Below the pieces are notes generated by a model. It saw only the letters and a program-made list of their open reading frames with translations, was not told the origin of the DNA and made no database searches. Positions 25,434 to 33,247 of a stretch of 41,811 bases of DNA are shown here, one piece after another. The DNA comes from an uncultured Pseudomonas sp. (lineage in GTDB: Bacteria > Pseudomonadota > Gammaproteobacteria > Pseudomonadales > Pseudomonadaceae). The translations under genes were made by a program, and so were the position numbers. The stretch covers positions 1-41,811 of the forward strand of contig NZ_CAJYVE010000017.1 of NCBI RefSeq assembly GCF_913777995.1, in the 5' to 3' direction. How positions within the stretch are numbered: the stretch's first letter is position 1; every line of letters starts with the position of its first letter.

Positions 25434-27378
25434 TTTTTTGTGCTCGGTGTAGTTCGATGTGTTGTTTGGGTGTCATGATGATCAAGTTATCGATGTCATA
25501 CACTTCTCCACCTTTAGCGATTTCCTCGATGTGGTGAATCTCAAAGCGATCCCGTCCGCCTACTTTTCCCTGTTCGGATGTATAAGGCGCATTCGTCAAT
25601 GCCATTCTGCGTATATTCGTCTCATCGAATTGCTGACTAAGCTCAGGATCACGAGAGACTGCCAACCACACCGCTTGCCTGAACTTGTCAAAACTCGCAA
25701 AGCGTCGCCCCCTTAGCTGATCCGCGATATGCGCCGGTAACGGCGCGCCCTGGCCATGAGCCGCTTCGCCCAGCCAGGTGCCGGTCACCGGCTGTCCATA
25801 GCCCGTGGCAACGCCCGGTAGACGACGCGGGTCCTTGAACAGCAGGTAGGTGTTCGGCAGGCCGGAGCCTGGTGGGAACACCAGGATGTAGTCGTCTGGT
25901 GCGAGGGTGACACCGGGCAGGCTGGTGGCCCAGGCCGGTTGTGGCTCCAGGTCCTGGCCGGGGTCGGCAGGTAGCGCGGGCTGCTGGCCGGGAAACCCGG
26001 TGGAACTGTCGGCCGGCTTGTGTAGTGGAGTCCAGATCAGTGCCGGTGTCGTGTCGCCGTCACGGATGAACTCATAGGTATTGTTCTGAAGGTTGTGCGT
26101 GACGTTTCGCACGCGCACGCGCTGGCCGGCTTCCAGCCCGTCGGCAAGTGTCCAGCGCGTGATGGCGCCGGCGCCTTCGTCGACCTCGACCAGCCGATAA
26201 GGAACCGCGATGCTGCCCCGCGTGTTGCCGACATGTTGCAGATCGACCGCGTCGCTCAGGCCCAACTGAGAGACCGGGCTGGCCAGGATCGGGCTGGGCA
26301 GCTCGGCGTCTGCCAGGCTGGGTGAGTAGGCCAGCAGGGAAAAGGCCGATGGTCTTTTCAGCGCTTCGCGCGCGGCCTGGTAGAACAGCTGCTTGCCGAT
26401 CTGCGTGGCCCTGTCCAGGGCGTCGCTGGAGGCTGGAGCGTTTGCCGGGTGGTCCGCCGTTGCAATCAGCGACCACAGGCGATCCAGTACCGTTGGCGCG
26501 GGTGGCGCATCGACAGGCAGGCGTTGCGCGGCCTGTGCTGCCTGCCAGGCTTGGGCGTGGCGTGCCGAGAGCGCTGCGCTGCGGTGCTCCAGGTACACCA
26601 CAGCCTCGGCCAGCAGCCGGGTTTCGTGGGCGTTGTCGTGTGCCTGCAGCCAGGTCTGGTGGGCCTGCTCGACCCGGGCAGCCTCCCCCAGGCTGCGACT
26701 GGCCAGGTAGTGCCGGTATTGCTCAGGCGTAACGGTCGCCAGCTCGGCCTGCCAGTGTTGCGCCTTGAGGTTGCGTTGCTGCAGTTCGGCCTGCTTCTGC
26801 GCCAGCAGGTAGTTGATCCTGGTTTTCTCCTCCAGGATCGGGTCCGTGGCCGTCGAAGTACCGAACAGGTCGGCCAGGAAAGGTGTCAGTGCATCGAGCT
26901 CTGCGTTCAGCTCGGTGGGCTGGTCGACACTGGCTTGCTCAAGGTGGCGGACGAGTTCGGACTGGAACGTTTGAAAGCTGCTGCTGCGGCTATCCAGCGC
27001 CTGTTGCCAGGCCTGCTCGCGCTGTGCACGAGCCTGGGCTTCGGCTTCGAGGCGTGCTTGCTCAGCCAGACGGGCCTGTTCGGCTAGACGCGCCTGCTCG
27101 GCCAGTCGTGCCTGCTCCTGCGCATGGGCCAGGGCTTCGGCCTCGGCTTGAGCACGAGCCTGCGCTTGCGCGACCGCCTGGGCCATGGCCAGCTTGCGTC
27201 TGCGTTTACTGCCTCGTGACGAACCGGTATTGCTGAAGAATCCACCGGATGGTCCGGCGTGGATCATCCAGCCGCCACCTATGTTGCGGCCCGTAGGAAG
27301 TGGGTCTGGCTGGTTCGGGGTGATAATGACAGGTGGAAGTTCCAGGGGGGGCCCGGACGTACCATTTCCTTTTTTCAT
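25423..27378 (-). CDS. S-type pyocin with HNH DNase domain
   Basis: Bacteriocin of 651 residues. Residues 1-60 are Gly/Pro-rich (GPPLELPPVIITP, GGGWMIHAGPSGGFF). Residues about 63-125 are an Ala/Glu/Arg coiled coil with AEQARL repeats, and 130-340 are helical. A Pyocin_S-type translocation domain follows, with DDYILVFPPGSGLPNTYLLF. The C-terminal DNase ends in EIHHIEEIAKGGEVYDIDNL and MTPKQHIELH. Aligned to colicin E9, Arg609, Glu613, His615, His616, Asn631, His640 and His644 all match catalytic or metal residues with identical spacing. It should enter a rival through an outer-membrane receptor and cut DNA. Codon composition drops in GC at the DNase end. The receptor is unknown and no lysis gene is present. 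Confidence 0.92.
   Translation of the reverse strand: MKKGNGTSGPPLELPPVIITPNQPDPLPTGRNIGGGWMIHAGPSGGFFSNTGSSRGSKRRRKLAMAQAVAQAQARAQAEAEALAHAQEQARLAEQARLAEQARLAEQARLEAEAQARAQREQAWQQALDSRSSSFQTFQSELVRHLEQASVDQPTELNAELDALTPFLADLFGTSTATDPILEEKTRINYLLAQKQAELQQRNLKAQHWQAELATVTPEQYRHYLASRSLGEAARVEQAHQTWLQAHDNAHETRLLAEAVVYLEHRSAALSARHAQAWQAAQAAQRLPVDAPPAPTVLDRLWSLIATADHPANAPASSDALDRATQIGKQLFYQAAREALKRPSAFSLLAYSPSLADAELPSPILASPVSQLGLSDAVDLQHVGNTRGSIAVPYRLVEVDEGAGAITRWTLADGLEAGQRVRVRNVTHNLQNNTYEFIRDGDTTPALIWTPLHKPADSSTGFPGQQPALPADPGQDLEPQPAWATSLPGVTLAPDDYILVFPPGSGLPNTYLLFKDPRRLPGVATGYGQPVTGTWLGEAAHGQGAPLPAHIADQLRGRRFASFDKFRQAVWLAVSRDPELSQQFDETNIRRMALTNAPYTSEQGKVGGRDRFEIHHIEEIAKGGEVYDIDNLIIMTPKQHIELHRAQKNEP
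27056..27118. repeat. 18-base tandem repeat inside the pyocin gene
   Basis: About three and a half units of 18 bases (27056-27073, 27074-27091, 27092-27109, partial to 27118) encode the AEQARL hexads of the coiled-coil linker. Unit number could change by slippage and alter linker length. Confidence 0.7.
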
Positions 27379-27628
27379 TTCTTTCCATCCTGGAAATATG
27401 GCCGTGCGGGTTCGTGGCGCGGAAAGTTATTCCGGACCTTGATAGGCACGTGCCGTATTGATGAGGTTTTATTGATGGCGGACGTATAAAGCCGTTATCC
27501 ATCGACCGGTTCAGGATGAAATGAATGCGTTGATAAAGTGCGGTACTTAGTTATCTTGTTTTAGCGTCATTTGATGATTAATTGAGTTGGGGGAGCCGCT
27601 TTTAATACCAATACTGGTCAATTAGACC

Positions 27629-27714
27629 GTTGGAGCGAGCTTGCTCGCGATGGCTGCGTCACGTTCACAGCAGATTCATGGAGTTTACTGACCTGTTCGC
27701 GAGCAAGCTCCAAC
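27629..27714. repeat. REPIN upstream of the pyocin
   Basis: GTTGGAGCGAGCTTGCTCGC at 27629 faces an inverted partner TCGCGAGCAAGCTCCAAC at 27697-27714, shortened on the right by loss of CGCT. The spacer is shared with the copy at 23474. It is followed at 27730-27775 by a CTTAACTGACCAGTATT motif and a GCTTTAGCCGCGAAAGCGCC half-site. Confidence 0.75.
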
Positions 27715-27866
27715 AAAAGCCGAAGAGCTCTTAACTGACCAGTATTAGCTTTAGCCGCGAAAGCGCCAGAAGAATCACTGCCCCTGTTGTGAGTTGCCGC
27801 ACGGGTCGGGACTCATAGGGGCTGAAGAGCGGAGCCAAGGTTATTCAGGCTTTTCCTGCATACCCC

Positions 27867-27875
27867 TGTGGATAA
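27867..27875 (-). other. DnaA-box consensus site 1
   Basis: TGTGGATAA, the reverse complement of the perfect DnaA box TTATCCACA. It is paired with an identical site 113 bases away in the same intergenic region and orientation. Confidence 0.4.
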
Positions 27876-27979
27876 CCTGGGGAGTCAAGGCGTTGCGCCT
27901 TGTGGGGCAAGGCTTGGCGGGGATTGGTCAAAAAAACGGCAATTACCCCCCGCTTGTGCACAATTAGCTTGAGCGAGGC

Positions 27980-27988
27980 TGTGGATAA
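27980..27988 (-). other. DnaA-box consensus site 2
   Basis: A second TGTGGATAA in the same orientation as the first, just downstream of the palindrome TTGTGCACAA (27954-27963). No replication gene is nearby, so this is not an origin of the usual dnaA-dnaN type. Confidence 0.4.
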
Positions 27989-28000
27989 GCTTGGGGCAAG

Positions 28001-28035
28001 CCCTTGCAGGTCTTGTTTATCAAGGGCTGCAAGGG
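28001..28035. terminator. hairpin at the rarD 3' side
   Basis: CCCTTGCAG (28001-28009) and CTGCAAGGG (28027-28035) pair around a 17-base loop, 17 bases beyond the rarD stop on the minus strand. T-rich sequence (TTTGTTCGTTTTTTG) lies on the plus-strand side only, so as a rarD terminator it would lack a T-tract. Confidence 0.35.
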
Positions 28036-28051
28036 TTTGTTCGTTTTTTGA

Positions 28052-28939
28052 TCAGCTGATTTTGCGCAGTGACCACCAGGCATCCACGCTGTACACCGCC
28101 AGGCCAGCCCAGATGAATGCGAAGGCCGCCAGGGTGGAAGGCGCCAGGTGTTCGCCATAGACCAGCACCGCCAGCAGCATCACCAGGGTGGGGGCGATGT
28201 ATTGCAGGAAGCCCAGCGTGGCATACGGCAAGTGACGCGCGGCGGCGTTGAAGCACACCAGCGGCACCAGGGTCACCGGGCCGGCGGCGGCCAGCCAGAA
28301 GATCATCGGGCTGTGGACAACTTCAGGGGTCAGGCTGCTGGCCTCCGGGTGCAGCAGCAGCCAGCCCAGTGCCAGCGGCACCAGCAGCCAGGTTTCCACC
28401 ACCAGGCCGGGCAGGGCGGCTACCGGGGCCTGCTTGCGGATCAAACCGTAGAAGCCAAAGGTCAGCGCCAGGCTCAAGGACACCCAGGGCAGGCTGCCGA
28501 CGTGCCACACCTGCTGGGCCACGCCCAGGGTCGCCAGGCCAACGGCCAGCCATTGCAGACGGCGCAGCCGCTCACCGAGCAGCAGCAGGCCCAGCAGCAC
28601 GTTGACCAGCGGGTTGATGTAGTAGCCCAGGCTGGCTTCGAGCATGCGCTCGTTGTTCACCGCCCACACGTAGATCAGCCAGTTGCTGGCGATCAGCGTG
28701 CCGCTGAAGGCCAGGATCGCGAAGCGCTGCGGGTGGGCACGCAGTTCGCGGAACCAGCCGGGGTGTTTCCATACCGCCAGCAGCAGCGCACCGAACAGCG
28801 CGGACCACAGCGCGCGGTGGATGATGATTTCCAGGGCCGGCACCGACTGGATGAGTTTGAAGTACATGGGGAACAGGCCCCAGATGATGTAGGCCGACAG
28901 GCCCAGAATGTAGCCGTGGCGCGGGTTGGCAGTGTGCAT
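28052..28939 (-). CDS. rarD: EamA-family transporter RarD
   Basis: Inner-membrane protein of 295 residues with about ten membrane segments in two EamA repeats, full family length. The N-terminal GYILGLSAYIIWGLFPMYFKLI, then NWLIYVWAVNNERMLEASLGYYINPL, match RarD (named for chloramphenicol sensitivity; substrate unproven). ATG 28939 follows the sequence AGTCTTGTTACAAGGACTTTGC-like spacing with AAGGA upstream. It lies 67 bases after the SrkA-type kinase gene, in the same direction. The role in drug or metabolite export is inferred from family only. Confidence 0.85.
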   Translation of the reverse strand: MHTANPRHGYILGLSAYIIWGLFPMYFKLIQSVPALEIIIHRALWSALFGALLLAVWKHPGWFRELRAHPQRFAILAFSGTLIASNWLIYVWAVNNERMLEASLGYYINPLVNVLLGLLLLGERLRRLQWLAVGLATLGVAQQVWHVGSLPWVSLSLALTFGFYGLIRKQAPVAALPGLVVETWLLVPLALGWLLLHPEASSLTPEVVHSPMIFWLAAAGPVTLVPLVCFNAAARHLPYATLGFLQYIAPTLVMLLAVLVYGEHLAPSTLAAFAFIWAGLAVYSVDAWWSLRKIS

Positions 28940-29006
28940 TGCAAAGTCCTTGTAACCGACATCTTGTGATTGTGGTGGTGGGCGCCGTCGGCAGGCGCCG
29001 GATGGA

Positions 29007-29981
29007 TCAGAAGCGTTTCAGCGGTTCTTCGCGCAGGGCGGCGAGCTGTTCGCGCAGGGCCAGGATGTGGTCGCCCCAGTAGCGCTCGCTGCCGAACCAC
29101 GGGAAGCTGTGCGGGAAAGCCGGGTCGTCCCAGCGGCGTGCCAGCCACGCGCTGTAGTGCATCAGGCGCAGGGCGCGCAGCGGTTCGATCAGCGCCAGCT
29201 GGCGCGGTTCGAAGTCGTGGAACTCGTCGTAGCCGTCGAGCAGTTCGGCCAGCTGGGTCATGCATTCCTGGCGGTCACCGGCGAGCATCATCCACAGGTC
29301 CTGCACCGCCGGGCCCATGCGGCAGTCATCCAGGTCGACGATGTGGAAGACTTCGTCGCGGCAGATCATGTTGCCGGGGTGGCAGTCACCGTGCATGCGC
29401 AGGTTGTCGTGCGGGGTGACGGCGTAGGCGTCTTCGATGCGCTTGAGCAGGTCGCGGGCCACCGACTCGTAGGCCGGCAGCAGGTCGCGGGGAATGCAGC
29501 CGTTGTCGAGCAGGTAGTTCACCGAGTCGTGGCCGAAGTTCTGCACGGCCAGGGTTTCACGGTGTTCGAACGGGCGGGTGGAACCGACGGCATGCAGGCG
29601 GCCGAGCAACTGGCCCAGGCGGTACAACTGGTCAAGGTTGCCCGGCTCCGGAGCGCGGCCACCGCGACGGGGGAACAGGGTGAAGCGGAAATCGGCGTGT
29701 TCGAACAGGGTACGGCCCTGGTGCTCCAGGGGCGCAACCACCGGCACCTCCACGGCTTGCAGTTCGGCGGTGAAGCGGTGTTCTTCGAGAATCGCCTCGT
29801 TGCTCCAGCGCCCGGGGCGGTAGAACTTGGCGATCAGCGGCTGCTCGCCTTCGATGCCTACCTGGTACACACGGTTTTCGTAACTGTTGAGGGCCAGGAC
29901 CCGGGCGTCGCTGAGAAAGCCGATGCTTTCCACGGCATCGAGAACCAGGTCGGGGGTGAGTGCTGCGAAAGGATGAGACAT
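29007..29981 (-). CDS. srkA: stress response kinase A (YihE/SrkA family)
   Basis: Cytoplasmic aminoglycoside-phosphotransferase-fold serine/threonine kinase of 324 residues, known in E. coli to protect against stress-induced death. The N-terminal MSHPFAALTPDLVLDAVESI and LNSYENRVYQVGIEG begin the N-lobe. The catalytic loop is MHGDCHPGNMI and the Mg-binding segment HIVDLDDCRMGPAVQDLWMM. ATG 29981 has AGGAG at ideal distance; an in-frame ATG upstream adds only six residues and lacks one. It sits upstream of rarD on the same strand. Confidence 0.9.
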   Translation of the reverse strand: MSHPFAALTPDLVLDAVESIGFLSDARVLALNSYENRVYQVGIEGEQPLIAKFYRPGRWSNEAILEEHRFTAELQAVEVPVVAPLEHQGRTLFEHADFRFTLFPRRGGRAPEPGNLDQLYRLGQLLGRLHAVGSTRPFEHRETLAVQNFGHDSVNYLLDNGCIPRDLLPAYESVARDLLKRIEDAYAVTPHDNLRMHGDCHPGNMICRDEVFHIVDLDDCRMGPAVQDLWMMLAGDRQECMTQLAELLDGYDEFHDFEPRQLALIEPLRALRLMHYSAWLARRWDDPAFPHSFPWFGSERYWGDHILALREQLAALREEPLKRF

Positions 29982-30101
29982 GCGGGCTCCTATGCGCAAC
30001 GAACCGCTGCGTAGACCGCTGATGGTAACGCAGGCGGCGGTGTCGTCGCAGCCGATTGGCCGGCACAGGTAGCGGCAAATTCGCCGTTACAGCAGTTCAC
30101 C

Positions 30102-30154
30102 CTGTGGGAGCGGCTTGAGCCGCGAAAGACTTCCCGGCTGAAACCGATCCCACA
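30102..30154. repeat. REP pair between srkA and phoX
   Basis: CTGTGGGAGCGGCTTGAGCC at 30102 faces a partner ending CCGATCCCACAG at 30153. Further half-sites (TTCGTGAGCAAGCTCGC, TTCGCGAGCACGC) follow at about 30199-30245. The 300 bases between srkA (start) and phoX (end) contain nothing else I can support, apart from the srkA promoter. Confidence 0.7.
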
Positions 30155-30280
30155 GGTTGGCGAAAGCGGCGTCATGCTCGCATCCGGTGTCGGCTTTTTC
30201 GTGAGCAAGCTCGCAACAAAAGCCGGCCTCTTCGCGAGCACGCTGCAACAAGAGCACAGGCGCGCGATTCACCTGCGTGT

Positions 30281-32185
30281 TCAGGCGCCGATGATGCCGC
30301 CGTCGTCGCGGGTGATCGCCATCACCGAGGAGCGTGGCTTGCCGTTGGGCAGGTGCTCGGGGAAGGTCGAGCCGCCGTTCTCGCCCGGGTGCTGGATGCC
30401 GACGAACATCGTCTTGTAGTCCGGCGCAAAGCTGATGCCAGTGACCTCGCAGCCGATCGGCCCGACCATGAAGCGGCGAATCTCGCCGCTGCGCGGGTCG
30501 GCGCAGAGCATCTGGTTGTTGCCCATGCCGGCGAAGTCGCCCTTGTCGCTGGTGTCGCCGTCGGTGAGGATCCACAGCCGCCCGGCGGCGTCGAAGCCCA
30601 GGCCGTCGGGGCTGTTGAACATGTTCTGCGCGGTGACGTTACTGGAACCGCCTTGCGGCGTGCCGGCATGCACGGTCGGGTTGCCGGCGACCACGAACAG
30701 GTCCCACTCGAACTCCATGGCCGAGGCGTTATCGCCGGCTTCACGCCAGCGCAGGATCTGCCCGTACTGGTTCTTCGCCCGCGGGTTGGGGCCGCCGACC
30801 GGTTGGCCGTCGTCGCCGCGTTTGACGTTGTTGGTCAGGGTGCAATACACCTGGCCATCCTTGGGGCTGACCACGATCCACTCCGGGCGGTCCATGCGCG
30901 TGGCCTTGACCACGCTGGCAGCCATGCGGGCATGAATCAGCACTTCGGCCTGGTTGTTGAAGCCGGCGGCGGCGTCCAGGCCGTTCTTGCCGTGGGTCAG
31001 CTCGATCCAGCGGCCCTTACCCTTCGGATGGTCCGGGTTGCCGTCGCCGCCATCGAACTGCGCCACGTACAGGGTGCCGTGGTCGAGCAGGTCGCGGTTG
31101 GCCTTGGCGTCCTTGTGGTTGATCTTGTCGCGGCTGATGAACTTGTAGATGAACTCGCCGCGCTCGTCGTCGCCCATGTACACCACGGCGCGGCCACCGC
31201 GGGTTTCCGCCAGGGCCGCGTTCTCATGCTTGAAGCGGCCCAGGGCGGTGCGCTTGACCGGTGTGGACTTGGGATCGAAGGGGTCGATTTCCACCACCCA
31301 GCCGTGACGGTTGATCTCGTTGGGGTTCTTCGCCACGTCGAAGCGTGGGTCGTGCACGTGCCAGTTGATCTCCTTGCTGGCGGCCACCACGCCATAGCGC
31401 TTCATGCCGGCGTCGAACTTCTGCTGCGGGTCGCTGCTGCCGAAGCAGTCGGTGAAGTTCTCTTCGCAGGTCAGGTAGGTGCCCCATGGGGTCTTGCCGT
31501 TGGCGCAGTTCTGGAAGGTGCCCAGCACATGGCGGCCGCTGCTGTCGGCGGCGGTCTTCAGCCATTCGTGGCCAGCGGCGGGGCCGCTCAGGGTGATCGG
31601 CGTGTTGCCGTGGATGCGGCGGTTGTAGCGCGAACCCTGGACGAACTGCCACTGGCCTTTGACGCGCTGGATCTCGATCACCGAGACGCCTTCGGCGGCC
31701 AGGGCCTTGCGCACTTCCTCGGCGGAGGTCGGTTCCTTGCCGTGGTCAAAGAGGTAGCGGTAGTTGGTGTATTCGTTATTGATCGCCAGCAGTGCGTGGT
31801 CCGGCTTGCCGGGGATCGGGAACAGGCTCATTCCGTCGTTGTTGTCACCGAACTGCACTTCCTGAGCTTCAGCCGTGCCTTTGCCAGAGGGGTCGAAGGC
31901 CGGGCCATCGGCGTGCAGCGGCTGGCCCCAGCTGATCAGTACGTTGGCCTTGTAGCCGGGCGGCAGGCTGATGTTGTCGTCGCCGCTGGCCTTGATGCCG
32001 GTGAAGCCCAGCAACTGGCTGTTGCCTTCGCTGACACCCACGGCCAGGGCGCTGCGGCTGAGCAGGTCGCCGCCGAGGAACAGCGCCGCACCACACAGGG
32101 TTCCGGCGCCGATGAAGCTGCGGCGGGTGAGGCCAACCATCTTCTCGAGGTCGGTGGATTGGTGGTCTTTTAATAGTTTCATCAT
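30281..32185 (-). CDS. phoX: Tat-exported alkaline phosphatase PhoX family
   Basis: Calcium-dependent phosphatase family protein of 634 residues. A twin-arginine signal with LTRRSFIGAG (Arg21-Arg22) is followed by a hydrophobic stretch and an ALA-type cleavage region. It should be folded in the cytoplasm and exported to release phosphate from organic esters. Family segments include YLTCEENFTDCFG, HENAALAETRGGRAVVYMGDDERGEFIYKF and the C-terminal ISFAPDYKTMFVGIQHPGE. ATG 32185 has GGGAG five bases away. A possible Pho box lies 42-70 bases upstream. PhoX is a usual PhoB target under phosphate starvation. A ModE-like gene precedes it on the same strand. Confidence 0.9.
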   Translation of the reverse strand: MMKLLKDHQSTDLEKMVGLTRRSFIGAGTLCGAALFLGGDLLSRSALAVGVSEGNSQLLGFTGIKASGDDNISLPPGYKANVLISWGQPLHADGPAFDPSGKGTAEAQEVQFGDNNDGMSLFPIPGKPDHALLAINNEYTNYRYLFDHGKEPTSAEEVRKALAAEGVSVIEIQRVKGQWQFVQGSRYNRRIHGNTPITLSGPAAGHEWLKTAADSSGRHVLGTFQNCANGKTPWGTYLTCEENFTDCFGSSDPQQKFDAGMKRYGVVAASKEINWHVHDPRFDVAKNPNEINRHGWVVEIDPFDPKSTPVKRTALGRFKHENAALAETRGGRAVVYMGDDERGEFIYKFISRDKINHKDAKANRDLLDHGTLYVAQFDGGDGNPDHPKGKGRWIELTHGKNGLDAAAGFNNQAEVLIHARMAASVVKATRMDRPEWIVVSPKDGQVYCTLTNNVKRGDDGQPVGGPNPRAKNQYGQILRWREAGDNASAMEFEWDLFVVAGNPTVHAGTPQGGSSNVTAQNMFNSPDGLGFDAAGRLWILTDGDTSDKGDFAGMGNNQMLCADPRSGEIRRFMVGPIGCEVTGISFAPDYKTMFVGIQHPGENGGSTFPEHLPNGKPRSSVMAITRDDGGIIGA

Positions 32186-32226
32186 CACGGCTCCCACGAA
32201 TATGGCCGTAACATTAAGTGACCGTC

Positions 32227-32255
32227 ATGACGAAATTGTGTCGACCGGGTGACGA
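32227..32255 (-). promoter_or_regulatory. candidate Pho box upstream of phoX
   Basis: Read toward phoX: TCGTCAC-CCGG-TCGACAC-AATT-TCGTCAT. These are three heptamers at exact 11-base spacing with four-base linkers, the geometry of PhoB sites (CTGTCAT-N4-CTGTCAT). The match per half-site is five to six of seven. It ends 42 bases before the start codon. Confidence 0.4.
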
Positions 32256-32264
32256 CAACTCCCC

Positions 32265-33029
32265 CTACACCACCGTACCCAACAGCACCTGGGCCGGTGC
32301 GAACTGCGCGACCACGCCGCTGCCGGCCCTGAGCCCCAGCGAATGCACGCGGGCCGGCGCGGCCAGGGCGCAGAGCACCTGGCCGCCGGGCAGCGCGATG
32401 CGCACTTCGCTGGGGCCGCCATGGGCTTCGACCACGGTGTCGATCTCGCCGTGCAGGGCGTTGTAGCCAGCCGCAGGCGCGTGATCGGCGGCCAGCAGGT
32501 CGAGCCAGCCGGCCTTGATCAGCGCCATCACTTCGGCGCCGGGACGCAGCTCCAGGCGCTGGCTGCTGTCGTGGGTGATCTGCGCGTCTATCAGGCCACC
32601 ACCGGCCAGCTCCAGGCTGACCAGGTCGTTGAGGCCCTGGCGCTGAATGTCCTTGATGTGCCCCAGCAACTGGTTACGGGCACTGGTGCGCAGGGTCAGG
32701 CGGCTGAGCAGCTCCAGGTCGGCGCCGTCTTCGGCGGCTTCCAGCAGCTGGGTTTGCAGCGCTTGCAGGCGTTGGTACAGGCGCAACACGCGTTCACCTT
32801 CCGGCGACAGCTTGGCGCCGCCACCGCCCCGCCCGCCGACGCTGCGCTCCACCAGCGGGTGGTTGGACAGGTTGTTGAGTTCATCGATGGCATCCCAGGC
32901 GGCCTTGTAGCTCAGGCCGGCGCTCTTGGCGGCGCGGGTGATGGAGCCCTGTTCGGCGATGTGCTGCAACAGGGCCAGGCGTTGCGGGCGACGGACGATG
33001 TACTGGCTTAGCGAGGGCGATAGCGACAT
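32265..33029 (-). CDS. modE: ModE-type molybdate-responsive regulator
   Basis: Transcription factor of 254 residues. An N-terminal LysR-like winged helix (ITRAAKSAGLSYKAAWDAIDEL, then NHPLVERSVGGRGGGGAKLS) is followed by two molybdate-binding Mop/TOBE repeats (SARNQLLGHIKDIQRQGLNDLVSLEL, then SEVRIALPGGQVLCALA). It is full length. No modABC transporter is in the window, so it acts on genes elsewhere. Alternatively it may control the phoX downstream of it, 79 bases away on the same strand. Confidence 0.85.
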   Translation of the reverse strand: MSLSPSLSQYIVRRPQRLALLQHIAEQGSITRAAKSAGLSYKAAWDAIDELNNLSNHPLVERSVGGRGGGGAKLSPEGERVLRLYQRLQALQTQLLEAAEDGADLELLSRLTLRTSARNQLLGHIKDIQRQGLNDLVSLELAGGGLIDAQITHDSSQRLELRPGAEVMALIKAGWLDLLAADHAPAAGYNALHGEIDTVVEAHGGPSEVRIALPGGQVLCALAAPARVHSLGLRAGSGVVAQFAPAQVLLGTVV

Positions 33030-33115
33030 GGGTACGGCTGCATGGCGGGTGATGGCGTGAGTCTAGGGTAATCCCGGCTAAAGCCAATACCGTTCGCTTA
33101 AGCGGCATGTGGCCC

Positions 33116-33207
33116 GGTGGGAGCGGCTTTAGCCGCGAAAGCGCCAGGAAAATCACTGCATCTGCTATGAACAGGCGGTCGCTTCGCGGCTGAAGCCGCT
33201 ACTACCC
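33116..33207. repeat. REP pair between modE and comF
   Basis: GGAGCGGCTTTAGCCGCGAA (33119-33138) faces CGCTTCGCGGCTGAAGCCG (33180-33198), a near copy of the pair at 279-357. Motif variants GGCTAAAGCCAATACCGTTC (about 33076-33095) and CCAAACTGACCCGTATTG (33210-33227) flank it. This is the last REP of this family in the window; none occurs in the 8.6 kb to its right. Confidence 0.8.
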
Positions 33208-33247
33208 GGCCAAACTGACCCGTATTGTGTTCAGGGGCGTGGCGGCT

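Larger units (their letters stand above)
27379..28051. other. intergenic region between pyocin and rarD
   Basis: No gene seen. The part next to the pyocin (27379-27590) is AT-rich and must hold its promoter; it includes the palindrome GGCACGTGCC (27445-27454). I saw no LexA box (CTGT-N8-ACAG). Then come a motif copy (27608-27629), a REPIN (27629-27714), a motif plus half REP (27730-27775), two DnaA-box consensus sites (27867, 27980) with a TTGTGCACAA palindrome between them (27954-27963), and a hairpin (28001-28035). Confidence 0.55.

Noticed and set aside
27457-27480. PrtN P-box from two ATTGATG copies
   Set aside because: Only two copies, spaced 14 bases and on the strand opposite to the pyocin; the known P-box has four closely spaced ATTG-GT units.
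27206-27502. 98-codon frame overlapping the pyocin start
   Set aside because: It overlaps the pyocin N-terminus in another frame, has no ribosome binding site, and its translation shows no recognisable features.
27860-28000. Plasmid or chromosomal replication origin
   Set aside because: Two DnaA boxes alone, without AT-rich repeats or dnaA/dnaN/rep genes, do not make an origin.
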